Positions 1 through 6,998 are shown, numbered from the stretch's first letter. The stretch is 12,425 bases of DNA from Caryophanales bacterium UBA6879 (GCA_002449135.1 DKCH01000057.1:1-12425), one strand, 5' to 3'. Made by a program: numbers and translations. Notes: generated from the sequence alone by a model not told the origin.

Positions 1-514
1 AACCTTTTTTACTACCAGAAGTAAAACTAGCAGAAGTAATTTGATACTCATCATCATTAATTAATGAAAGAAAATCAATTTGTTCAATACTAGTTACAGG
101 TTGTTTTTTATCATTCTTATCATAACTTACTAAAGGATTACCAACCTCATAATTACTTAAATTAACAGTATAAAAGATCTTTTTTTCATAAGGAGATTCA
201 AGTAATAAATAACCTTTTTTACCAAGATCATTAAAATAATATTCCTGATTAAAAACATCAGTATACTCTACTCCACCATAAAAACTTGTAAGAGTATAAT
301 TATGTTCTTTAACATGATCTTTTAATTCTTTTACTAATTTTTCTTTACTTAATGAATCATCTAAAACAAAATTATTAGGATTATAATCATATTCATTACT
401 AGAATTATTAGAACTATTTAAAGAAGCAGAACTTAAATTGCTATTAGAAGTACTTGTACTATTACAAGAGACTAAAAATAGAACGCTTAATAAAATTATA
501 AATGTTTTTTTCAT
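1..514 (-). CDS. Putative lipoprotein, N-terminal part (runs off the left edge)
   Basis: This frame is open from an ATG at 514 to the window edge, giving 171 codons without a stop. The protein begins MKKTFIILLSVLFLVSC: a short Lys-rich start, a hydrophobic stretch and the lipobox LVSC with the acylated Cys at residue 17. That predicts signal peptidase II processing and anchoring on the outer face of the membrane. A Ser/Asn-rich linker follows (about residues 18-42), then a soluble region rich in Tyr, Lys and Asp that I do not recognise. The start lies 3 bases after the stop of the preceding lipoprotein gene. No Shine-Dalgarno sequence lies at a useful distance; the nearest GAGG is about 26 bases upstream (541-544), inside the previous gene, so translational coupling is likely. 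The shared architecture suggests two surface lipoproteins made together. Function and full length are unknown. Confidence 0.8.
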   Translation of the reverse strand, partial: MKKTFIILLSVLFLVSCNSTSTSNSNLSSASLNSSNNSSNEYDYNPNNFVLDDSLSKEKLVKELKDHVKEHNYTLTSFYGGVEYTDVFNQEYYFNDLGKKGYLLLESPYEKKIFYTVNLSNYEVGNPLVSYDKNDKKQPVTSIEQIDFLSLINDDEYQITSASFTSGSKKG

Positions 515-517
515 ATA

Positions 518-1591
518 TTAAATAATAGTAACAGTTGTTTCCTCATTATCAGAATTTACTAAAGTAAATTGAAGACCATACTCATAAGTGACAAATTCTA
601 AAGAATCAGTAGCAATAGTAGATTCACCATTTGAATCATTACCACCATCTTCAATCTCAGTAAATTGACCATTAACTAATTTGTAATAGACATAATACTC
701 ATAAGTGCCATCTAATCCTTCATAAGTGTAAGCTAAATACCACTTCTTATAAGTTTCATCATAATTAAAACTAAAATCACTAAATAAATCATTATCAGAT
801 TTAAATGAATCACTATGTAAACTAGCTAAAGCGTTATTAATACTTTCATCATTTTTATCGTCATAAAAATAACCTGAATATTGATCATAAATAGTACTAG
901 CATTAGCTTTATCTTTTACTTTAAAATCAACTTTTCCTTCTTTTTTAGCAGTCAAAACAAAAGTATTTAATTTACCTTCTTTAACATCTAAAGTTGCCTC
1001 TGCATCATTACTTACAAATTCAAATTCAAAATCAACTAAAGCACCATCTTCAGTCTCTATAGTAATTTCCTTACTTTTAGAAATAGGAAGAATACTTGAT
1101 AAATAATTATTGCTTTGATAATCACTACTATTAACTGCACTTGGAATAGTTAAACTTTCAGGCATCTTATAAATTGAAATATTAACACTAGACTTCAAGC
1201 CGCTTTCACTAGTAGCAGTTAAAGTAATAGGCTTAGTAGTAACCTGTAAAGCTTTAATTGTAAAACCATTGTTATTTTTAGTAATTTCTACATAATTTTC
1301 TGCACTTACAGTCATATTAACATTTTCTTCACAAGTGATAGGAGTAAAAACAGGAACAATATCTTTGCTTTCGCCAACTCGCAAATTAAAATCTTCACCT
1401 ATATTTAAACTTGTAGGTTTAATAACACTAGAAGATAATACACTCTCTTCAGTATTAGAAGAAGAAGTAATAGTTGAATCACTACTAACTACAGAAGCTG
1501 AAGAGCTATTAGATGTAGATAACACTTGATTATTACAACTTACTAAACTTGTAATTCCTAATAATGTTAATAATATTTTTGATATTTTCAT
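518..1591 (-). CDS. Ser-rich surface lipoprotein with Ig-like (BIG2-type) region
   Basis: A 357-residue protein. Residues 1-19 are a lipoprotein signal peptide ending in the lipobox LVSC, with Cys19 as the lipidation site, so the mature protein should sit on the cell surface. Residues 24-55 are a Ser/Thr/Asn-rich low-complexity spacer. Residues about 60-142 look like a bacterial Ig-like fold of the BIG2 kind: the strand pattern contains RVGESKDIVPVFTP, FTIKAL and ITLTATSESG. Residues about 143-229 may be a second, weaker beta-sandwich (LTAKKEGKVDFKV). The last 110 residues are acidic and rich in Tyr, with no motif I recognise. The start is well supported by AGGAGG at 1597-1602, six bases before the ATG. 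Ig-like repeats usually act as spacers or adhesion modules; ligand and role here are unknown. A second lipoprotein gene follows 3 bases downstream. The lipoprotein call is firm, the Ig-like call moderate. Confidence 0.85.
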   Translation of the reverse strand: MKISKILLTLLGITSLVSCNNQVLSTSNSSSASVVSSDSTITSSSNTEESVLSSSVIKPTSLNIGEDFNLRVGESKDIVPVFTPITCEENVNMTVSAENYVEITKNNNGFTIKALQVTTKPITLTATSESGLKSSVNISIYKMPESLTIPSAVNSSDYQSNNYLSSILPISKSKEITIETEDGALVDFEFEFVSNDAEATLDVKEGKLNTFVLTAKKEGKVDFKVKDKANASTIYDQYSGYFYDDKNDESINNALASLHSDSFKSDNDLFSDFSFNYDETYKKWYLAYTYEGLDGTYEYYVYYKLVNGQFTEIEDGGNDSNGESTIATDSLEFVTYEYGLQFTLVNSDNEETTVTII

Positions 1592-1643
1592 AAAAACCTC
1601 CTAAGATTCATTTATGTAATATCAATATTAAAATAAAATTCAA

Positions 1644-1672
1644 AAAATATGCATAAATGCATGGCAAAACAA
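1644..1672 (-). promoter_or_regulatory. Candidate promoter for the two lipoprotein genes
   Basis: Read leftward, TTGTTT (1667-1672) and TATTTT (1644-1649) are separated by 17 bases and lie about 50 bases upstream of the lipoprotein ATG at 1591. They match the sigma-A consensus at 4 of 6 and 5 of 6 positions. The region is very AT-rich, so chance matches are common and the call is tentative. A perfect palindrome fills most of the spacer (1649-1662). Confidence 0.3.
1649..1662. repeat. 14-bp inverted repeat: ATGCAT, 2-base gap, ATGCAT
   Basis: Two copies of the self-complementary hexamer ATGCAT are separated by AA. The element lies 32-45 bases beyond the stop of the PEPCK-like gene and inside the spacer of the candidate lipoprotein promoter. 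It could be an operator. In the leftward RNA a 5-bp stem with a four-base loop is followed by A and then six U, so it could instead be a weak terminator for the PEPCK-like gene. With only two G:C pairs the hairpin would be weak. The sequence alone does not decide between the two. Confidence 0.4.
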
Positions 1673-1693
1673 GTTTAATAAATATGTAATTAT

Positions 1694-3346
1694 TTAGTTC
1701 AATTGTTCAAAAAGATTAATTAAAGCTTTAGCACCAGTATACGGTCCTTCTTTTCTATCCAAAGAAAGACGAGTAAAAATTTTTCCTACAGGAATACTAT
1801 TTTTAAATAGAGTCTCAAAATACTCATTTAAATAAGTATCAACAACTTCTTTTTTCTGAACAGGACCAAAAGGATTAGCAAAATAAGTAGAAACTAAGCC
1901 TTTTTCTTGAGTAGTATTTAACGCTACTCTTTTTCCTAAAATAAACTCATCCTTTGCAGTTTTACTATCATTAAAGAATTTAATTCCTTGAAAAGAATCA
2001 GAATAATTATCAGCTAATAAAAAAGCATCTACATGATGAAAATCATAAGTCATTTCATAGGTTTCAATAGGAATAACAACACGTGAATTTGTTTCATCAA
2101 TATTAAAGAAAACCGCACGGTCAATTGAACGCAAGGAATAACCTTGATCAAGATCATCTAATCTTACAAAAGCACCAATTTCTGTTCCAGTAGCATAAAC
2201 TTGTTGATCTTTTAAATGGAAAGTTCCCATATCATCAAAAATTGTGTCAATACGATAATTAGAACCATATAAATGCTTAATAGCCTCAATAGTTTCGGAT
2301 TTTCCTGCTCCTGAATCGCCTAAAATAAAGAAATTCTTAGTTTTACCTTTAGAAGTTATTTTAATACCTGCACCATGAATTGGAAGTAGTTTCTTTTCAA
2401 TCATTTTTAAGTTAAATAAAGTAAGCATAATCTTTTTTACATAACCAAAATAATCAATATTTGCCTTTTTAGGCATAACACCAACTAACATTTTTTCTTT
2501 ATAGTAATAGTAACATTGGTTTTCATCATTATTAGTTCCAAATAGAACAATAAAATCAATTTTATTATTTTTATTAGGATCATAAGATTCAATTTGAAAT
2601 AAATTACCTAAAGCCACTAAATATCCTAAAAACTTTTTATCAAAATAAACTAGACCTGTAGTATTATAAATTTTCACTAAAACACCATAAGCATTCTTAT
2701 AATCAAAATCTTTACTCGTAACATAATGATTTTGTTCAAAAAACAATCCTACTCTTTTATTTTGTTTTGTTTTAATAATAAAAGGTGGTTGAGTAACAAT
2801 CGCTTCAAGTAAAGGAATATCTTTTAAAAATTCAAAATCTTTAGGCTGATTAATTTCATTTTTATTTAATAAAACCGCAGCATTAGCACCACTAGGAAGA
2901 ACACGATAAACCGTTTGTTCACCATTTAAAACAATTTCATAAATCTCACGATAACAAGTAACTACTGAATTAGATAAAGCATTAAAATCAGCAATCAAAT
3001 CTTTATGAGAAATATATTTTTTCCCATCCTTTACAAAAACTAAAAATCTAGTCAAACGACGATAATAATCGTATAAGGAATCAATATAATTTAAAACATC
3101 ATCCTTAATAGCTTGGCTAGAGTTTCTTATTGCTTTTAAAGTTTTTTCATCATGGTTATATATATCTTTTAAGAATCCTAAAGCAGAAGAAAAATCAGGA
3201 ATTAAATCATTTTTTTCAAAATTAACATTTGGAAAATATTCTTTATAATAATCACTTAAAAAGTTATTAAAAGCTTCCATTTCCAAAAGTTCTTTGGTTT
3301 TAAAATTTACATTAAACTTATTAGCATCAAAAATAACTTGATTCAT
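1694..3346 (-). CDS. Divergent ATP-type PEP carboxykinase homologue (PEPCK/HprK P-loop fold)
   Basis: A 550-residue protein, close to the usual 520-540 of ATP-dependent PEPCK. That enzyme interconverts oxaloacetate + ATP and PEP + CO2 + ADP in the cytosol. Family landmarks appear in order: DFIVLFG near 264-270 (like DFIVMNG); Y299 and K304-K305 in GYVKKIM (like GEMKKGM); H324, 19 residues after the second Lys, as in E. coli; a P-loop GDSGAGKSE at 343-351; D371-D372; R422 in NSRVVIPI (like NTRVSYPI); and a C-terminal ATP-site-like stretch near 525-540. Comparison with E. coli is from memory. Oddities: the P-loop reads SGAGKSE, closer to HPr kinase than to the PEPCK form SGTGKTT; the substrate motif GRSPKDKY is not seen, R148 being the only loose candidate; there appears to be an N-terminal extension of roughly 80 residues; and there is no Trp. 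HPr kinase itself fits poorly in length and C-terminus. The start overlaps the aminotransferase stop by one base (TAATG) with AGGAGG 8 bases upstream. The fold is likely; enzyme activity is uncertain. Confidence 0.65.
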   Translation of the reverse strand: MNQVIFDANKFNVNFKTKELLEMEAFNNFLSDYYKEYFPNVNFEKNDLIPDFSSALGFLKDIYNHDEKTLKAIRNSSQAIKDDVLNYIDSLYDYYRRLTRFLVFVKDGKKYISHKDLIADFNALSNSVVTCYREIYEIVLNGEQTVYRVLPSGANAAVLLNKNEINQPKDFEFLKDIPLLEAIVTQPPFIIKTKQNKRVGLFFEQNHYVTSKDFDYKNAYGVLVKIYNTTGLVYFDKKFLGYLVALGNLFQIESYDPNKNNKIDFIVLFGTNNDENQCYYYYKEKMLVGVMPKKANIDYFGYVKKIMLTLFNLKMIEKKLLPIHGAGIKITSKGKTKNFFILGDSGAGKSETIEAIKHLYGSNYRIDTIFDDMGTFHLKDQQVYATGTEIGAFVRLDDLDQGYSLRSIDRAVFFNIDETNSRVVIPIETYEMTYDFHHVDAFLLADNYSDSFQGIKFFNDSKTAKDEFILGKRVALNTTQEKGLVSTYFANPFGPVQKKEVVDTYLNEYFETLFKNSIPVGKIFTRLSLDRKEGPYTGAKALINLFEQLN

Positions 3347-4521
3347 TAACTTAACCTCCTTTTAAGCTTCAAAATATCTTTTTCACATAAGCTAGAAACA
3401 GCAATTCTAATTCTATTTTTACCAATAGGTGAAAAATAAATATTTTTTTCTTCTAAAGCTTTACAAAAATCTAAAGCATCATCAACAAAGAATGTAAGAT
3501 AAAAACCTCCAGTATAAGGAAAATGAGGAATTTTTAAATCATCCAAAGCCTTAGATAATAAATTACCTATATTTTCTAATCTATTTCTTTGCTTATTTAT
3601 ATCTTGTCTAAGTTTAAAACATAGATCTTGATCATTTAAAACCTCACTAATTGGACCCATAGCTGAATTATTTGGGCAGGAATAAATAGAACGTGAAAAA
3701 GCTTTAAAATCTTCTTCTTGTTTATGAACCTTTTCTTGATTATGAACTAAACCAATTAAAGCACCTAAACGCATACCATAAATACCAAAGGATTTAGATG
3801 CAGAAAAAGTAAGATAAGTATCAAATTTAATATTACTTTCTAAAAAGACTTTTGGAAAAATAAAGCCCATTGGAGCATAATCCAAATAAGCAATATCCAT
3901 CATTAAAGAAACATTTTGATAATATTTATTTAAAATATTAAACAATTGAATATATTCTTCATTGGTTAAACAAAAGCCAGTAGGATTTTGACAAGGATCA
4001 TTTATAATAACTAAAACCTTATAATTCTTATTAACTAATTCTTTTAATTTTCTTTCTAAAGAAACTAAGTTAAAACCATTATTTTTATTAATTAAAAGAT
4101 GACTATAAAGTTCCAAATTTTCTATTTCAGCAATATTTTTATAATTTGGCCAATAAATATCGGAAATTAAACCAACTCCATTATTTTTAGAAAAATAATT
4201 AAATAACATGCTTATTGCACCTGTTCCACCTATTGTAGTAGCAAAAGAAATATAGTATTTATTTTTAATTTCTATTAAATTTTCATTAAAAATCCAATTT
4301 AAAACACCATCCTCATATTCTTTAGAACCTAAAATAGAAGGATAACCTAAATAAGAAGTAAAAGAAGAAGCAATTTTTTGATTAATTAAATCATAAGTAA
4401 CTAAAGACTTATTATCAGAAAACAACATTCCTGCACAACCATTAATAACATCTTTTCCATCTTTCAAAGCTTTATTTGCTCTTTCTTGAATAGAAAGGAT
4501 ATCGTATTTAATTGATACCAT
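3346..4521 (-). CDS. Class I aspartate-type aminotransferase (PLP, fold type I)
   Basis: A 391-residue cytosolic PLP enzyme, the normal size for the family, transferring amino groups between an amino acid and a 2-oxo acid. Visible active-site elements follow the AspC/TyrB (class I-alpha) pattern: phosphate-cup motif TIGGTGA (96-102); W124 in YWPNY (like SWPNH), which stacks on the cofactor; N179 in QNPTG; D209 and Y212; Schiff-base Lys K243 in SASKSFG; R251; R277 in SRSIYS, matching the Arg that binds the side-chain carboxylate of aspartate (R292 in the standard numbering); and R370 in NRIRIA, matching R386, which binds the alpha-carboxylate. Having both Arg equivalents favours aspartate/oxaloacetate with glutamate/2-oxoglutarate; aromatic amino acids remain possible. 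The start has AAGGAG at 4532-4537, ten bases upstream. The stop overlaps the next gene's ATG by one base, so the two proteins are probably co-translated. The family call is firm, the substrate inferred. Confidence 0.88.
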   Translation of the reverse strand: MVSIKYDILSIQERANKALKDGKDVINGCAGMLFSDNKSLVTYDLINQKIASSFTSYLGYPSILGSKEYEDGVLNWIFNENLIEIKNKYYISFATTIGGTGAISMLFNYFSKNNGVGLISDIYWPNYKNIAEIENLELYSHLLINKNNGFNLVSLERKLKELVNKNYKVLVIINDPCQNPTGFCLTNEEYIQLFNILNKYYQNVSLMMDIAYLDYAPMGFIFPKVFLESNIKFDTYLTFSASKSFGIYGMRLGALIGLVHNQEKVHKQEEDFKAFSRSIYSCPNNSAMGPISEVLNDQDLCFKLRQDINKQRNRLENIGNLLSKALDDLKIPHFPYTGGFYLTFFVDDALDFCKALEEKNIYFSPIGKNRIRIAVSSLCEKDILKLKRRLS

Positions 4522-4548
4522 ATCTTTTTTTCTCCTTTTTAAAACAAG

Positions 4549-4572
4549 TTAAATGACCTTGTGAGCATTTAA
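4549..4572. repeat. 7-bp inverted repeat in the aminotransferase leader
   Basis: TTAAATG (4549-4555) and CATTTAA (4566-4572) are perfect inverted arms around a 10-base loop. They lie 28-51 bases upstream of the aminotransferase start, within its predicted 5' UTR. A second pair, ACAAG (4544-4548) and CTTGT (4558-4562), interleaves with the first, so the two hairpins exclude each other. This may be an operator, an RNA element near the ribosome site, or chance in AT-rich DNA. Confidence 0.35.
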
Positions 4573-4614
4573 TTTATAAATACTTTAAAGTAAAATAAAT
4601 TTCCCTCAATTAAA

Positions 4615-4644
4615 ATAATAATAAGAAAACAACTTTAAAAGCAA
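4615..4644 (-). promoter_or_regulatory. Candidate promoter for aminotransferase and PEPCK-like genes
   Basis: Read leftward, TTGCTT (4639-4644) and TATTAT (4615-4620, one mismatch to TATAAT) are 18 bases apart. Transcription would start near 4608 and give a leader of roughly 85 nt before the ATG at 4521. The surrounding DNA is so AT-rich that other -10-like hexamers exist, so this is only the best-looking candidate. Confidence 0.33.
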
Positions 4645-4658
4645 TATAAAAAAATTAC

Positions 4659-4672
4659 TAAAAGCGTTTTTA
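4659..4672. promoter_or_regulatory. Possible LacI/CcpA-family operator (cre-like, degenerate)
   Basis: TAAAAGCGTTTTTA has the CG-centred AAAGCG/TTTT core of a catabolite-responsive element, but the outer TG and CA of the consensus are both replaced by TA. It sits about 15 bases upstream of the candidate -35 of the aminotransferase gene and about 55 bases before that of pyrB, so it could act on either. GCG stands out in this very AT-rich stretch. The match is weak. Confidence 0.2.
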
Positions 4673-4727
4673 CAAAAATAAAAAGTATAAAATATTTTTT
4701 AAAAATATATAGTAAACAAATAAACCC

Positions 4728-4758
4728 CTTACAATTTAAACTTAAACTATGTTAGAAT
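4728..4758 (+). promoter_or_regulatory. Candidate pyr operon promoter with extended -10
   Basis: TGTTAGAAT at 4750-4758 is an extended -10 (TG, one base, TAGAAT). A poor -35, CTTACA at 4728-4733, lies 19 bases upstream. Transcription would start near 4764-4767 (CCTG), leaving a leader of about 35 nt. The spacer contains a tandem direct repeat, TTAAAC twice (4736-4747), which could be a regulator site. The ribosome site AGGAGG at 4785-4790 precedes the pyrB ATG by nine bases. The leader is too short to contain a PyrR attenuator. Confidence 0.5.
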
Positions 4759-4799
4759 ATAAACCTGAAAAAAGTATATCACTTAGGAGGATTTAATAG

Positions 4800-5720
4800 A
4801 TGCATTTAAAAAGTCTACTAAAAATCGATGCTTTAAGCCGAGCTGAAATCACAAGTTTACTCTTAGACGCCTATTGTTTTTCATCCATTTATAAAGATTG
4901 GCAATTTTCTCATTACGTTCCAGTTGCCAATCTTTTTTTTGAAAATTCTACACGTACCCATTTTTCCTTTGCCTCTGCTGAGCTTCAATTAGGTTTAAAA
5001 GTTGAAGATTGGATCCCGGAATTTTCTTCAATGACTAAAGGTGAAAGCTTGTATGATACTTGCAAAACATTTGAAAGCATCGGATATAAATTACTAGTAA
5101 TTAGACATAAACAAAATGAATATTTTAAAGAATTAGAAAATATAAATATTCCAATTTTAAATGCTGGAGATGGTTCAGGAAATCACCCTACCCAGTGTCT
5201 ATTAGATTTATATACAATTTTAGAACATTTTCATCATCTAAAAGGGCTTAATGTTCTAATTGTTGGTGATATTTTACATTCAAGAGTAGCAAATTCAGAT
5301 TATCAAGCTTTAAAAATGTTTGGAGCTAATTGTTATTTTGCTGGACCAAAAGAATTTGAAAGAGAAGGTTTTCCTTTTATTGACTTTGATGAAGGAATAA
5401 AAAAAGCAGATGTAGTAATGATGTTAAGAATCCAATTTGAGCGTTTAGAAACTAAAATGAAAATTTCAAAAGAAGAATATCATCTCAAATATGGATTAAC
5501 TAAAGAAAGATATAAGAAGATGAAAGAAAATAGTATCATTATGCATCCTGCTCCTGTTAATCGTGGATTAGAAATTGATTCTGATTTAGTAGAAGCCAAA
5601 AAGTCAAAGATTTTTAAACAAATGGAAAATGGAGTCTTAGTAAGAAAAGCCGTAATTAAAAGAGCTTTTAACTATCAGCCTTTTAATATAGATATTAAAA
5701 AAATAGGATGGGAATTATAA
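4800..5720 (+). CDS. pyrB: Aspartate carbamoyltransferase catalytic chain
   Basis: PyrB condenses carbamoyl phosphate with aspartate to N-carbamoyl-aspartate, the first committed step of pyrimidine synthesis. The 306-residue length is typical of the catalytic chain. Visible motifs are the carbamoyl phosphate loop FFENSTRT with S50-T51-R52-T53; K80 in TKGES, the Lys supplied to the neighbouring subunit; the HPTQ motif at 129-132; GDILHSR (156-162); the aspartate-binding MLRIQFER (208-215, R210 and Q212); and HPAPVNRG (249-256). No regulatory pyrI is seen in the window, so the enzyme is probably an unregulated catalytic trimer as in Bacillus. It is the first gene of the operon, with AGGAGG nine bases before the ATG, and its TAA shares its last base with the pyrC start. 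Confidence 0.97.
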   Translation: MHLKSLLKIDALSRAEITSLLLDAYCFSSIYKDWQFSHYVPVANLFFENSTRTHFSFASAELQLGLKVEDWIPEFSSMTKGESLYDTCKTFESIGYKLLVIRHKQNEYFKELENINIPILNAGDGSGNHPTQCLLDLYTILEHFHHLKGLNVLIVGDILHSRVANSDYQALKMFGANCYFAGPKEFEREGFPFIDFDEGIKKADVVMMLRIQFERLETKMKISKEEYHLKYGLTKERYKKMKENSIIMHPAPVNRGLEIDSDLVEAKKSKIFKQMENGVLVRKAVIKRAFNYQPFNIDIKKIGWEL

Positions 5721-6997
5721 TGAAAAAGCTTTTTACAAACTTAAATTTTTTAACTCAAAAAGGTGATATCTTACATAAAGATATCTTAATAGAAAATGGT
5801 TTTATTAAAAAAATAGGTGACAATCTTAAAACTAAAGGTGAAACAATTAACTTAAATAATCAATTAGTAATCCCTGGTTTGATTGATGTTCACGTTCATC
5901 TTCGTGATCCTGGTTTTTCTTATAAAGAAACAATACAAACAGGAACCTTAGCGGCTAGTAAAGGCGGTTTTACTACAATAGTTGCTATGCCGAATGTTAA
6001 TCCTTTTCCTGACAATGTAGAAACTATAAAAGAATATTTAAAATATATAGAAAAACAAACTGCTATTAATTGCCTTATTTACTCCTGTTTAACTTATAAA
6101 GAAGATGGATACAAAGTAGTAAATATTCCTGAAATAAAAAAACTAGGTATTAATTATTTTACTGATGATGGTGGTTATGGTCCAAGAAATGATGAAGTAA
6201 TTACTGAAGCTATGAAGTTATCTAAATTAGAAGATGTTTTACTAGCCTTTCATTGTGAAGATCGTACTTTAGAAACTAGTGATCACTGTATGCTTACATG
6301 TAATAATGCCATTAAACTAGGAGTTAATGGTGGAATGACTAATCAAGCAGAAGCAGTAGAAGTTAAAAAATACATCGATTTTGCAAAGAAATATCAAGCT
6401 CATATTCATATTTGTCATGTTTCAGCTAAAGAATCAGTCGAACTAATTAGAAAAGCTAGAAAAGAAGGAATAGATGTTACAGGAGAAGCTACTTGTCATC
6501 ATTTAACATTAACTTGTAATGATGTTAAAGATTCTAATTTTAAAATGACTCCACCATTAAAAACAGAACAAGACCGTTTAGCATTAATTAAAGGATTAAA
6601 AGACAATACAATTACATTAATAGCTTCTGATCATGCACCACATTCATTAGAAGATAAAAATAAAGGGCTAATAAATTCCGCCTTTGGTATTTCCTCTTTA
6701 GAAACTTCATTTCCAGTTTTATATACAGAATTAGTAAAAACAAAAATCTTAACATTATCTGAGCTTGTTAATTTAATGTCTTATAATCCTGCTAAGCGTT
6801 TTAAAATGAAAAATCTCGGTGAAATAAGACTAGGTGCACAAGCAGATTTAGTAGTAGTTGATCTTGAAAATAAGTACACAATTCATAAAGAAAAATTTAT
6901 TTCAAAAGGTAAAAACACTCCATATGACAAAAAAGAAGTATATGGAAAAATTTTTAAAACATACTACAAAGGTAACTTAATAAACTGGGAGGAATAA
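5720..6997 (+). CDS. pyrC: Dihydroorotase, class I
   Basis: PyrC cyclises N-carbamoyl-aspartate to dihydroorotate with a zinc centre in an amidohydrolase TIM barrel. Counting from the ATG at 5720 the protein has 425 residues, normal for class I. Expected metal and catalytic residues are present: H58 and H60 in HVHLRDPG, R62 for substrate, D149-D150 in FTDDGG, H178 in FHCED, H233 in CHVSAKES, and D304 in ASDHAPH. Spacing agrees with the Bacillus enzymes. I chose 5720 over the in-frame ATG at 5708 because family members start at MKK-like sequence, AGGA/GGGA stretches (5705-5713) lie at usable distance, and the 5708 ATG has no ribosome site. The start overlaps the pyrB stop as TAATG, implying coupled translation. 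The downstream carA starts one base after the stop. Confidence 0.96.
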   Translation: MKKLFTNLNFLTQKGDILHKDILIENGFIKKIGDNLKTKGETINLNNQLVIPGLIDVHVHLRDPGFSYKETIQTGTLAASKGGFTTIVAMPNVNPFPDNVETIKEYLKYIEKQTAINCLIYSCLTYKEDGYKVVNIPEIKKLGINYFTDDGGYGPRNDEVITEAMKLSKLEDVLLAFHCEDRTLETSDHCMLTCNNAIKLGVNGGMTNQAEAVEVKKYIDFAKKYQAHIHICHVSAKESVELIRKARKEGIDVTGEATCHHLTLTCNDVKDSNFKMTPPLKTEQDRLALIKGLKDNTITLIASDHAPHSLEDKNKGLINSAFGISSLETSFPVLYTELVKTKILTLSELVNLMSYNPAKRFKMKNLGEIRLGAQADLVVVDLENKYTIHKEKFISKGKNTPYDKKEVYGKIFKTYYKGNLINWEE

Positions 6998-6998
6998 A

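Noticed and set aside
1694..3346. Annotation as HPr kinase/phosphorylase.
   Set aside because: Only the P-loop and the preceding HG resemble HprK. The length (550 against about 310), the KK/H/D/R set and the C-terminal region match PEPCK better.
4541..4572. An H-type pseudoknot formed by the two interleaved inverted repeats.
   Set aside because: The connecting loop across the 7-bp stem would have zero nucleotides, which is sterically implausible. Alternative hairpins are the better reading.
4692..4708. ATATTTTT-T-AAAAATAT palindrome as a bidirectional terminator.
   Set aside because: It has no G:C pair and lies upstream of both divergent genes. It is more likely an AT-rich bent or UP-like stretch, or chance.
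4759..4799. A PyrR-binding loop, T-box or other known riboswitch ahead of pyrB.
   Set aside because: The predicted leader is about 35 nt, with only a 4-bp AAGT/ACTT pair (4773-4784), no terminator hairpin and no conserved motif.
5708..5720. pyrC starting at the upstream in-frame ATG (5708).
   Set aside because: It would add only MGII, lacks a ribosome site and overlaps pyrB by 13 bases. The ATG at 5720 matches family N-termini.
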